This document shows positions 23,459 through 36,435 of a DNA stretch of 64,000 nucleotides, in pieces. The DNA lies in assembly GCA_038496445.1 (NCBI GenBank), contig JALMLS010000436.1:49693-113692 (forward strand), given 5' to 3'. This DNA is from Trichosphaerium sp. ATCC 40318. Taxonomy: Eukaryota; Discosea; Flabellinia; Trichosidae. The translations under genes and the position numbers were made by a program. Each line of letters begins with the position of its first letter. Position 1 is the first letter of the stretch. The notes beneath the pieces are model-generated. The model worked only from the letters and a program-made list of their open reading frames with translations. It did not search any database and was not told where the DNA came from.

Positions 23459-24481
23459 ATGGCGAATAACACCGCTACGGCTGTACCACAAGAATGGCCC
23501 CACCCGTTGGGACTCAGTTTAGGGCTTTTGTCGGTTGTTGTATTACAAATTGTCGTAATAACGTACCATTATCTACTGCGTACCGGGGCATTTGGCCCTG
23601 TGAAACCAATACAGAAAAGTACAAAAGAAGGATACCAACAAGGAGCTAAAGCGTACAACTTCTGGGCAGCCGTAATTACCCACGTAGGTACGCTAAAACC
23701 TATTTTCTAGCGTCAGACGTCACTCTGCACTTTCGTAACCCCAAACCACCCCAAAAACGCCTTAAAATGATACCAACACCCCAAAACGTTATTTCTTACT
23801 ACTCAAAACGTAAAAAAAAGTAACTTTCTTGAAGCTCAACCAGAAGGGTTTGTATTACTCGGTAGTTACCTTGCAGGATACTGGATGCTCGATTTAATGC
23901 CCGCAAGGTACGTACAACAAAGTAAACAGTTTCGTAAGATTTCTCTAAAAAAACGCCGGAAAAGTCAAAAAAAATAATAATTTCTTGGTAGTTATTATGA
24001 GTTCGATGGTGGTGTCCAACTTGGATACCTTGCTGCTCAACTTTTGATACAAGACTTTGTACAGTTTATAATGCATAAAATGGAGCATTTATCAGGAGCA
24101 TACTTTTATCAATTAAGTCATAAACCACATCATAAGTTTCTTAATCCTCGTCTTTATGATGCTTTTAATGGGTCACTTTATGATACTATTTGTATGATAC
24201 TTATACCACTCGTTGTCACTTCTCGGTTGGTTCATTGTAATGTATGGACGTATATGGCCTTTGGTAGTACATACGCTGCTTGGTTGACGCTTATTCACTC
24301 GGAGTATAAGCACCCTTGGGATGATCTTTTTAGACTTCTTGGTTTTGGTACTCCTGCTGATCATCACGTTCACCATAGACTATTCAAATACAATTTTGGT
24401 CATTTATTCACGTATTGGGATCGCTTGTTCGGTAGTTACAGGTCACCACTTAAAGTGTCTGTATTTAATGCTGATATCTAA
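23459..24481 (+). CDS. Fatty acid hydroxylase / sterol desaturase family enzyme
   Basis: An integral membrane di-iron enzyme. The start MANNTATAVPQEWPHPLG is followed by a membrane segment (LGLLSVVVLQIVVITYHYLL) and, after two introns (about 23689-23833 and 23909-23991), by the histidine boxes of the family: HKMEH, HKPHH and a final DHHVHH, with an extra HSEYKHPWDD between. These histidines hold the two irons. The family oxidises sterols or long-chain lipids in the endoplasmic reticulum; C4-sterol oxidase, C5 desaturase and sphingolipid hydroxylases all share this core and I cannot choose. Length is near 265 residues, typical of the family. Exon 1 ends ITHV and continues QPEGFVLL in phase. 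No retention signal is obvious at the C terminus (VSVFNADI). Confidence 0.9.
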
Positions 24482-24747
24482 GTCTTTTTTGAAATAAATA
24501 TTTAAATATCAAATTCGTCTCATTCTTTTCTCGCTCCAAAATAAGTGTTGTTGGCAACGTAATAAGTGTTAACGAGAAAGGCAAAAAATATCATAGTCAC
24601 GCGTTTGCCTACACTATCCAATAATACTCAAGTTTCCCAAACTATCGTACATCAGGAGTAGTGCTAGGGCAATCGATATGAACCGTAGCAAAAAGTGATA
24701 CAAAACAGAAAGTCCAACAGATTGCAGTATTTATTAGTATGCTACAA

Positions 24748-27142
24748 TCAAGGTTTGAAAGCAAAGACATCTTCAAGAACATCTAATTCTGCGTTGGCTT
24801 TAATAGCAATTCCAGTGCGAGAAGATCTACGAGTTAGAGACGAACGCTTCACCTAGTAATCATTAAGACAACACTTCAGAAAAGAAAGCGCACAACCTTC
24901 TTGGAGGTATCAGAACGCTTGCGTGTTACTTTCAAACTTGGTTTTCTTGGCATCGTTGTTTTTGCCGCCTTCTTCATTCTCTTTGCTGCGTGAGGGGCAG
25001 TTGTGCTTCTTCTCCTTTTCGCAGTTTTGGACTGAGAGGAAGATGGGACAGTGGAAAGCTTCCTGCGCTTCACAGCTGGTTTCTTTGCTCTCACGATTGT
25101 CTTCTTCTTCGCTATATTTGCTTCAGACGCACTCATATTTTCTTCGCGAGCTTTAGCTTCTGCTAACTTATCTTCTAAGCCAGAAATCTTCTCTTGTAGA
25201 ACACGTTCTTTTTTGTCATGTTCTTTAGCGAGATCATCGAGCTGCGTAGATTTTGAAATAGCCAAACGCTTGTACTTATCTGACTTTTTCTTTAGCGCTG
25301 ATACTTTCGCCCCGAGATCCGCTACTGCATCATTGGTGTCTTTAGCGCCTTCAAACTGAAAGAGGTTAGACTACATAGGTTCATTATGGACGTTACCTGT
25401 TTTTCTTCTAATACACGAATCTTATCTTCGGCTTCATCAATGAACTTTTGCTTCTCGATGAGATGGCTTTGATGTTCTTCAGACATAACACGGTCTTTGT
25501 TATCACGTCTCACCATCTATAGGTAACGATTTAGTTCAATGTAAAAAGAAGGAATTTGAACGCACCTCTTGCTCGAATTCCTTTTGTATCTGATGAAGTT
25601 TGGTGACCAAAGTTTCAATTTCAGACGCTTGGTCGTTTATAGTTTTTTTAAATTCCTCGCTACACTTTTCGCTATCGCCTTGCTTCTCTCCTGCATCATC
25701 GAGTAGTTCCTGGAATTAAATCAGATCTGACAAGACTCTTTTTTTTCGTTACCTTAATTCTATCACAATGTTCTTCGTTTACTCTCTCTAACTCAGATAT
25801 GTTATTTTTTTTTTGTTTAACAACTTCTTGAGTTTTCTCAATTGTTTCTTCGAGCTCTGTAATAGTCGTTTCCAGTTTCACTGTTTTTAAATCTGAAGCG
25901 TCCTTCTCAATCGCCTAAATCTAGTAAATTTAAACTTCACAGAGTATTTACCGCCTGTTTTTCCACGTTATTAGCTTCAATTGAAGCTTCAAGCTAAAGA
26001 CGACGAAAGAGTTAGACTTAAAACAAACGGAATTTACTCACAAGTTTGTCCTGATAAGTCTTGACGGACTCCTTCAAAGCAGAAAGCTGTTTATCATTAG
26101 CAGTCCTTTTTACGATCAATTCTTGGTGCTCTTGTTGTAAGGTTTCAAAGTCGATTTTTAGTTGGTTCGTTTCTTCTTGAGCTTCTTCTAAGCTTGCTTC
26201 AGCTTGATCTAAGACAAGGTTACTTGCGTACACGAAGCTCAAAAAAAAAAAGTTGTAGACTTACCTCGTTCGTCGTTTGCATGTTTAAGAGTAATCATAG
26301 TATCGTCGACTTTAGCGAGCAACGATGCGTTCTGGCGTTTGGCTAACAAGATAATTAACAATCGATTTGGGCGCGTAGGTCCAAAGTACCTTCGGCTTCG
26401 TTGCTGCGTAGTTGTATTATCTCCTGTTCTAGAGCACCTATACGGAGCGTCTGCCGAGTGAGATTCTCAGTATCGCTCAAAACTACAAAACGATGCTTAG
26501 AATAACCATGCGCTTAGATTAGACTTAGAAACGTACTGGTATCGTAAGCGGATTGGAAACTTGAAACAGCTTCTTGTACTCCTTTTGATATTGCTTCTTG
26601 ATGGCCTATGTAGAGCTTATAAAACGAATAACAACCAACTTACTAAGTTCATATTCTAAGTTCTTGAAACGTTTCCTCTCTGCGTCTACTGTCGCTTGAA
26701 GTGCAGCGTTTTTCTCTCGAAAGCTTTGTATTTTTAAAGCTATTGTTCGTTACGACCTGGAAGCGAGTAATGCGTACCTTGGCCTTCGGTCTCGGATTCC
26801 AAAGCTTTTAGCTTGCCAGTCTACAAAATTAAGGAAACGATCGGATGGGATAGCGTACAAGATGCAGCACTTCAGCTTTATTGTCACTTTGTGACCGCAA
26901 CAAGGATTCTAGAACATGTTAGAAGAAACTAAATAGCCTGTTGTACCGGCAGTCTTTCGCAAAGATGAAAGGGGATCGAGGTTAGTCTGCTTCGTGGTTG
27001 TTTGCTGTTTTTGTGTCGATGTCGTTTTTGTAGATTGTGCCACTCGCGGCCGTATAGCCAGTGAAGGAGTGGCTGGGAGTCTGGGCTTGGGTGGTAGTGC
27101 ACTAACATTAACAAAAGACTTTTTAAAACGAAACACTGACAT
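24748..27142 (-). CDS. Coiled-coil protein with very basic C-terminal tail
   Basis: A many-exon gene. The start is taken at MSVFRFKKSFVNVSALPPKP, which is followed by a Thr/Gln-rich linker. The middle is coiled coil over several hundred residues (for example TQEVVKQKKNNISELERV and AEASLEEAQEETNQLKIDF). Near the end is a strongly basic block with KRRKLS, KRRRSTTAPHAAKRMKKA and RKPSLKVTRKRSD, good nuclear-localisation and DNA- or chromatin-contact material. The last exon reads KRSSLTRRSSRTG and ends VFAFKP. Short introns separate many small exons; I located about ten but not every one with certainty. A nuclear structural, kinetochore or spindle role is possible; no named family is visible. Confidence 0.62.
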
Positions 27143-27281
27143 TGTTGAGATGGTGTAAAAGCTAAGATTTAAGTCAAAACAAAAACACGTAGTGAAAAAG
27201 CGCGTAAAAGGCACAACTTAAACTAGTATGCTGTTAAACAATTTTACTGTAATACAAGGTGTACAAGAATACAAGCACCGC

Positions 27282-28695
<1,414 letters not shown>

Positions 28696-28846
28696 GATGA
28701 GTAGAAGTTGCTGAGTTGTGTTTTCCCGCTGAACTTTAACGAATGACACTTGTAATTCTATTCAGTGAAGCGCTAAACACTTATTTACCGGCACTTAAGT
28801 GTAGGTCCACGAACTGACGTTGCGTGGCGGTAAATGGCTTTAAAAT

Positions 28847-31082
28847 ATGCACGTAATATTATCACGAACTGCTTGGGTTTCTACCAGCAAAGGTAATTGT
28901 ATAACGAGCAAAAATGACCCCAAACGCACGTTGTCAGGTTAGGATACGTTTTAAGCGCATTTACAAGGCGTGTCACTGTCAACAGTCAAAGTTAACATTT
29001 ATGTAACTCTTTATTAGCTCATGAATACCACATAACTAGCTGTACGCACGAAAGCGCGTTTGTTTGGCCATACCGCAACTGGAGTGTAAAACATCAGCGT
29101 TTGTACTTAGATGAGCACGTTGCGCCTGAATTACGCGTTCACATGCAATCAGATTGGTATTCTCAAAGTAGACGACGATTAAGGGTTTCAGGAGTGTCAC
29201 ACTTGGTGCCACGGTACATAACTTCGCCTCGCGCCTTGTTTACGCAAATACACATAAATGACAGTTGATCTTTTGGTTTATTTCCTCAACAGATACAAAT
29301 ACTCACTGCCAAAGCTTCTCCGACGCGTATATCCAGAGTTTTCATGGGACGAATCAATGTTTCGGTACGTTGTGACAAACTCATGCCAAACTCAACTAAA
29401 AAGCCTAAAGCAAAGTGCTACCCCGAGGCTATTGGCTTGTAAAGGAGAATAGGCAATCAAGGATGGAATTTATAGCTGAGAATAACAACGTCAAGATAAT
29501 GAGTGATTGGTATAAAATAAAAGCTGAAAAACTTGTTGATGATGATTCTCGAGGATTACTCCAACGGTACAGCGTTTATTTTACCTCAGTTATAGCTCAA
29601 TATAACAACAAGGTATGGATACTCCCTTATAGGTATTCTTCAGGACGTATACCCGATGTACAAATGGGAATTTTGGCGGTTTTCGTACGACTTTTTTTCT
29701 GAGATTATTTTTTTGTGATATTCATTAGATGGTAGGAGTGTATCTCATGGGTTTTGGGATAATCCAGAGAATACAAAGAAAGTGCTAAAAGCAGTTGCTG
29801 ATACGTTGGGTATTGTAAATATGAATGAATGGTACAACGTGTCAAAACAAGAATTTGTAGACAACGGAGGTAGTGCTATAGTTCAAAGGTATTCTGTAAA
29901 AAGTGTGTTGGTGTCATTACTAAAGAAATCAATAGGTTCAATGGTTCATTAATTACTTTACTAAAGCATACCATTCCTGAATTTAACTGGGTCTCTAGAA
30001 AATTCAAGTATGCTAAACTCCATTTTAAAAAGAAAAACGTTTATTGATATTCTTTTGCAGGCACGTGCCTTCCGGCTACTGGCAGGAAAAATCGAACGTA
30101 ATAGATCTAATGAATGGTAAGTGCATCTATTTCATACAAAAGCCTTTTGTATCCTAAACAACGTGCGCAGATATTGAAGTTGGCCTGAAAGTAAAATGCG
30201 CAGCAGATTGGTACCGTGTATCTCGTACTCAAATGCATACACTTGGAGGAGCTACTGTAGTTCGCTTTCAATATCCTGAGTGTTTATTCGAAAGATATCC
30301 ATACTATTCTTGGTCTACATCGCTTCTAGCAAGAACTGATAAGCGAGCAAACCAAAGGTATTTGACAAAGACTTTCAAAACTTTCTTTCTTTATTCTTGA
30401 TTTTTTTTGTTGACTTAGTATTCTCAGGATGGTGTTTCTATCTGTACAAGAATGTATTCCACGAGAAAAGGTAATATTCTTTTCTAACTTATCGATTTTG
30501 AACGGCTTTCAAAGGTTGTGGAAGAGTTCAATCTACGAAATGTGATTGGTATTGAAGCGCCTGCTGCAAAGTTTACAGTAGATATTTATGTTCCCAAATA
30601 TAAACTAGGATTCGAGTATCAAGGTACTGTAGTATAGGAAACGATAATTGTCTTCAAGTGAAGAAGGAAGCAAATTTAGAGAATTCAGGTTTTTTTGTAC
30701 TCTTTTGGACTTACGCTAACTGCTGATTACATAGGAGAGCACCACTATGCTGATAATAGTAAATTTGGTCCAACACGTGCTCAAAAAGACCGTGATAGTG
30801 AGAAAAAAAGATTATGTGCAGCCCAAGGCATGTTTTCTTGTTATTTTTTTTACTACCCCAAGTTTTGATTCCCTTACGTTTTTTAAAAGGTGTTACGATT
30901 ATTGACATACCGTATTGGTGGGATTCTACGACTGAGAGTATTGCTGGAACTATTGCCCATGAGAGGTGAGTCATTTTCGAAAGTTAAACGAGACTGTGTT
31001 ATTGTATCTAAACCATTGAAGGCCTGACATTCCACTATCCAAAGAGTTCATTGGTTTCCCACCAATTCCTACCAAAAAATAG
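28847..31082 (+). CDS. Modular WY-repeat protein with C-terminal PD-(D/E)XK-like domain (copy 1)
   Basis: The body is about four copies of a module of roughly 70 residues: an aromatic start (GYW or GFW), a helix, a DWY/EWY core (SDWYKIKAEKL, NEWYNVSKQEF, ADWYRVSRTQM), a glycine turn (GGSAIVQR, GGATVVR) and a YP-x-W end (VYPEFSW, IPEFNW). The C-terminal domain reads FTVDIYVPKYKLGFEYQG, HHYAD, KDRDSEKKRLC and GVTIIDIPYWWD. That D...ExQG...K arrangement resembles Vsr/DUF559-type PD-(D/E)XK nucleases (inference). The first exon (MHVILSRTAWVSTSK) is inferred because its donor (GTAATT) and the acceptor at about 29018 match in phase; the start could differ. Introns recur at equivalent points of the modules. 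A second copy lies at 60914-63211. No known function. Confidence 0.7.
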
Positions 31083-31625
31083 CACGATAGTACTTTCGTA
31101 GCAACAAAGTAAATGGAAACATCAATGTCGTATACAACACACACTAGAGAGAATGATCATACTTAGGCTTGGCCGATGTGAAAGGTTCTAATATGCATTG
31201 GTTAATTATATCTAAACGAATCAGTTAGGTGTGCCCGTCTTTTTTGAATTCTGTCTTGTGCGTTACTTAACGTAGTGCTACACAGTGTTATTCTACGATC
31301 TTGATAACCTTGCCCTGGGAGACTATGTTGGTAGAGACTTATACTCGAAAACACTAGCAAAATATAGGCCTGATTCTGCAGTCAAGTTTTAGTATTTCCC
31401 ATTTTGGTGCACAATCAATAACCAAACTCAAAAGGATTCTTTAGAATGCAGTATTGTACACTAAAACACACCTCAAAGTAAACAATTGTACACTAGAAAT
31501 AGCATTTATAAGTTCCTTTTTGATTGCTTGCTTACTATCTTTTTTTGCCCGTAAACTCCTGTTCCTGAAAATATGTGATTCAAATATGTTTCTTTTTTTT
31601 TTTCTGTCTTTATGAACAGAGCAAC
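31083..31625. other. Gene-free spacer before the LamG array
   Basis: No coding frame or repeat recognised. It holds the promoter side of the first LamG-like gene; long T tracts occur at about 31590-31610. Confidence 0.45.
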
Positions 31626-33542
31626 ATGCGTATTTACTTTTTATGCTTAACTCTCTTGCTTTGTTGCATTACAATACGTAGTATCTATGGTAAGCCGTCC
31701 GGAGTTCAATGGTCACTTGACGTGTAAACCGATTTCTAACTAGCGCAGGTTTTCCAAGAGGCTCTTCAGCTCACTTTGGTGGTGACGGTGACGACTATGA
31801 TACAGGATGCGGCGCTATACGTGTTTTTGGTACCGATTTTAGAGATTATCCAGTGCTGTCAATAGGGGCTTGGATAAACTTCAACAGGCAAGTGTAGGCG
31901 ACTATGCTTGTTTTTTGTTCATTTTAGGCCGTTTTTTTTTATTTTATCACGTGACTTATCCAGTAAAAAGATCTTGTGTTGGTTCAGATTGCCAATTGTT
32001 CGCTATTTTATCTACAAAACCAAACGGTCTGGGCGCTCAATACGGTGCTATTTATGGCATAGGCCATATAGTACCTACCCTGTCATCACTCCAGTTATTT
32101 ATTGAAACAGTCACAGTAGCAGGCCAAGATAATGAGTTTGAACAATATTTTACAGACACGAACGCTATTAAGGAAAGCGAATGGGTACGTTTGCAGAAAA
32201 ACTTTCCGCAACACTAAACAATTGTAGATGTATGTATATTTTGAGAGACATCAGGCTTCTGGGATGGTGAACATAGTAGTATTGAGTAATGACACTTCGC
32301 TGCGAGGTAATTATTCAGGATCTGTAGGAGTACCAATAGAAAAGTCTGAATTGGTGCGTTCGCCCTAAAATAACTTCCAGTAGAAGAGGAGGTTTAATAA
32401 ATTTAGGGATATTTTACAATAGGTGGTGTTTCACAAAGATTTAACAAAACGACGTGCAAGTTTGGGTTCAGTGTACTTAAGTTACACATAAAACAGTAAA
32501 TTAATTTCCTTTAAGGGTGAAATAGATGACTTGGTGATATGGAGCACGTGCGTTAGTATGACTAATCTTTGTCTTACTTTCTTTTCGAACAGAGCTTTAT
32601 CAGTAGATGAGATTCAACAGATTGCAAGAGACTCGTTATCCACGCGAAATACCTCAAAACTATACCACTTTGATTTTGAAGATGAATTCAATCCACGGTA
32701 TCCTGTCGGTCAAGCAAATATATCGTTTATAGGACAAATACAACCACAAGTTTTAGTTGGGTAATCTCTGATCTTAGAATGAAGTTCTTCTTACTTGCAC
32801 AGGTCAACTTTTCCCTATCTACCTGGACACAACACATCAATGACCGATGCGCCTTCAATAGAGCCCACTTCTGTTCAAAGTGGACAGCCTTCAAATCACT
32901 TGTTTGTTGAATCTCTTCCAGAAGATCCTGAGATCTTTTCAAGCATTACTCTAGTAGGAAACTATATTCTGAAGCAGAATCATACAATAAGTTTTCATCC
33001 TGGTGGTGTACTTAACGTTACGGGTACCTTGGATCACTCAACGAACGTTTCTGTTAAAAACTGTTTGCAGGTTGCTTCAAACCTGCTGGGAATCTTGTAT
33101 TACATGGTACGCGAACGATGGCGTTTGAAGAAGTTGTCTTGGTTCATTATAATTGCTATGATCCTGCGGATGGTGGCTTCTCTGATGTAGATGTTAGTCA
33201 AGGTGACCAGTGCAAGACAGTTGAAAACAATCAGGTGTATAAGCCTTCAAAGTTCTCTGTTGTATTGAGAATACGTTCGAAATGTTTGCATTGGTGGGGA
33301 TATATGCTTATAGCCTTGACAGTAACAGTTATAGCTGTAGCAATCGCCATAGGGATCTTGGTAGTATTTGTCCCTGTAAGTTCTTTTCTTTTCTTTTTTG
33401 AGTAGAATGTGATACTGATTATATTGCATAGCGCTTTCGAGCTTTGTTCTTCCCATTTGAGTTTCATCTCAAATCCAGTAATGATGGCAACACAAGCACA
33501 CCAGCAACTAAAGCTAAGGGATCTATTGAGGATGTAAATTAA
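31626..33542 (+). CDS. LamG-like single-pass membrane protein A
   Basis: The start MRIYFLCLTLLLCCITI is a signal peptide. The ectodomain starts with a concanavalin A/LamG-like jelly roll (AHFGGDGDDYD, LSIGAWINFNR, a later GEIDDLVIWS strand and RALSVDEIQQIA end, as in LamG/pentraxin domains), then a second beta-rich region (GNYILKQNHTISFHPGGVLN). A membrane helix follows (LIALTVTVIAVAIAIGILVV) and then a cytoplasmic tail in a last exon, RFRALFFPFEFHLKSSND to SIEDVN. About nine exons. LamG folds commonly bind sugars or proteins outside the cell, so a surface receptor or adhesion role is likely (inference). It is the most divergent of the four tandem genes and has a different tail type from B, C and D. 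Confidence 0.75.
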
Positions 33543-34028
33543 CACTGTGTTTATTTGATATTTTCATCCAAGTTTGTGGCTTTGCTGTTTTTAGGTCTAC
33601 AAAATAGCGTTCATCAAGGATAAAAGCTTAGTAATGTCGTCTTTGAATCAAAAAAAGTATTTGTCACGTGATTGAGCTGCAAGGGTTTAGACGCCAAAAA
33701 AAAAGGCTCGCATGCGTTAAAACGTTGTGCGTGTACTTTTAAAAGCTGTGTAAATTAATACTAGCAGTTCCCTCCTTTTGTTGGACAGGACGAATCTCAC
33801 GCTCGTGCATAATTCGAAACCTGGTTTTTTTTGCGACTTTTTTCAAATATTCTGAAAAAATACTTAGAGGCAAGGCTCAACCTGTTCATCTTCACACCAA
33901 GAATTTTTCTTTGTTGTTCACAAACCAAATACTACCAATTGTTAAGCCAACTCCAATTCTATTCACTTCAAACGCTGTCATCATAGCAACCACTAAAAGA
34001 TACTACAGCGTACTATCCAGAGTATTAA

Positions 34029-35863
34029 ATGTATAACAGAGAGGTGTTTTTGAAGTATTTATGCGTGGTCACGTTTTTTACGGCAACAGTATGCACCGGT
34101 GGTATGTTTCGTAGTTAATTAATTCGAAAATATATTTTTTACGACATAACCCCACTTTCTTTTAAGAAGGCAATCCACTCGATATGGCAGCACACTTTTC
34201 AGGTGATGGTTTTGATGAGGGTGGTGGTATTCTTCTTGATGGCGAAGATTTCAGTAACTACTCTATCATTTCAGTTGGCGCCTGGATAAACTTTGACAAG
34301 TTCGTTGCTTTTAATACGCTTTTCTATTCTAATGTGAATAGAGACTGTGCTTCCGAGCCTTGCCTACTACATACTATATTTTCGACAATATCATTTAACC
34401 GTGGTGACACTGGTGGTTTCTGTAGCGTTGGTAGTTTAAAGCCTATATATTCCAAACGGCAACTCGCGTTTGAGAATTACAATGGCGATTGGGACGAATA
34501 TCCAAAAAACGAGGCATTTAATTCCTCCATCCACCCACAAGTGCCTGCAAATGAATGGGTATGTAAGATTGTAATGGATATGTTCTGATATTTACCGCAG
34601 ATTTATGTTTATTATTCACGTGATATATCCAAAAATAAGATTTCACTAAAGACAATATCAAACAACACAGTAGTCAAAAGCGTAAACGCATCACCAACAC
34701 TCTCTTACTCAGACAATGTACAATCCTTTAAATAGTAGTAATGAGTCTAATAACAGCAAGGGATATTTTGTGATTGGTTGTCTACGTGAGGGAAGTGCAG
34801 CTCGATTGGGGTTCTCTGTAAGCTATTTGCTTTAAATCTATATATCTTATTGAACCACTGTTGTAGGGTGACATTGACAACTTGAGTATTTGGAACAAGT
34901 ACTAACAACAACCTTTTCACTATTTTTTAATTGTTTCAAAAAGGGAGCTATCAGATGACGAGCTTCTTGAATTGGCATACTCTCCCAATACAACGAATCC
35001 TGATTTACTTTACTTTTTTAACTTTGACAACGGACATGGGCCAGTTATTTCAAGGAGAAATGTGAGTGTGTCTTTTCTCGGCCGAGTAGAAGTTGAAATA
35101 CGAAATTCGTACGAAAGTTCTTTTTATGTGATCCTTATACATTTAGTTCTCTTCAAATAGAAGCACCAACTGCAACCACTACTCCTCCTATTGGTATGAG
35201 TCCTGCTAGTATACCAACAAAACCACCAACACAGGCACCAATGAGCGGGCCAACAAGCTTCGAGTTGCCACTAACTATAGAGATAATCGGAATGACAGTG
35301 TTCAACGGAAATTATATACTCACACCAAACCATAAGGTCACTTTTCGTGAAGGAGGACATGTCAACATTACAGGTATTGAACCGTCATACTCATACTTTC
35401 TCACATGTTTTAAATCAAGGTTGCTTTACTCCTTCTGGAACACTTATTGTCCATACAGATGAGAAACAAGACACAGAACGAACTTTGTTTGAATACAGTT
35501 GTATTAATTCAACAAATGGATTCTCAAATATACTTGTTGTTCATAGTGACAGTTGTAAAAAAGTAGAATCTTCAACCAAACAGACATCTTCAAAGTTCTC
35601 AGTTGCTATGAACATCAATAACACGTGTTCAGATTGGTGGAAGTACTTGGTCATTAGTATAGCAATATTACTTGTACTATTGATCGTTGTTGCAATGATT
35701 ATCGCATACTATGTACCAGTACGTTTAGATTACAACAAAAGAGTTACTGTTGCAAATACTTATGTTTTATTTTAAACAGTCACTCAGAGCAAGAATATTT
35801 CCTTTTGAGAAGAGACCAATGAATACAGCAACAAGAATTCATGTAGAAATGGAAACAAGATGA
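34029..35863 (+). CDS. LamG-like single-pass membrane protein B
   Basis: Signal peptide MYNREVFLKYLCVVTFFTAT, then NPLDMAAHFSGDGFDEGGG, and the LamG-like domain SIISVGAWINFDK. A Thr/Pro-rich linker (TKPPTQAPMSGP) joins it to a second domain (ELPLTIEIIGMTVFNGNYIL). Membrane helix: WWKYLVISIAILLVLLIVV. The tail is SLRARIFPFEKRP to HVEMETR. Introns near 34106-34168, 34300, 34560-34600, 34818-34866, 34903-34947, 35375-35420 and 35721-35781; the exon set matches genes C and D. The middle may be slightly decayed: the stretch around 34690-34760 reads through only with a small frame or splice change (a run ending in stops near 34732), whereas gene C stays open there. It is therefore either a working gene with a different splice choice or a recently damaged copy. 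Confidence 0.68.
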
Positions 35864-35911
35864 TAGAACTCATGTACATTGACTAAATGAAGGTGTTTTA
35901 TTGATGTCCAG

Positions 35912-35998
35912 TTCCCATTTGAGTTTCATCTCAAATCCAGCAATGACATCAACACGAATACCAGAACTAAGGCTAAGGGATCTATTGAGGATGTAAAT
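35912..35998 (+). pseudogene. Orphan A-type tail exon between LamG genes B and C
   Basis: After a CAG the frame reads FPFEFHLKSSNDINTNTRTK and on through KAKGSIEDVN, almost the same as the cytoplasmic tail exon of gene A (33440-33542). It lies 50 bases past the stop of gene B and has lost the TAA (AATTGTAGC instead of AATTAACAC). It is a leftover of the duplication that made B and C. It might still serve as an alternative last exon for B, but this is unsupported. Confidence 0.75.
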
Positions 35999-36435
35999 TG
36001 TAGCGCTTAGCCTGCTAATTTGATTGAAAAAAAAACCCAAAAAAACGAAATTGTCACGTGATCGTCCTACAAGTTTTAGCCGCCAAAGAAAAAAGGCTTG
36101 TATGCGTTAAACGTTGTGCGTGTACTTTTACAACTTTTTCGCACCAAACGCTGAGTAAATTAATACCGACAGTCATACTTTGTGCTAATGATGGCAGTAC
36201 CAACTCTCGCACTACTTCTGAACAATCTAAGGCCGGTAATTTTTTCGTTCAATTGTTGGAAAAAAATGTGTCATAGGTATTAATCAACCTGTTCATTGGC
36301 TCATCGCCAAGACATCTTTGTTTTTGTTGTTCACAAAACAAATACTAATTTTGTTAGTTAAGGTAACTCTAGTTCTCTTCACTTCAAACACTGTCATCAT
36401 AACAAGCACTAAACGATACCAACCCAGAGTATTAA

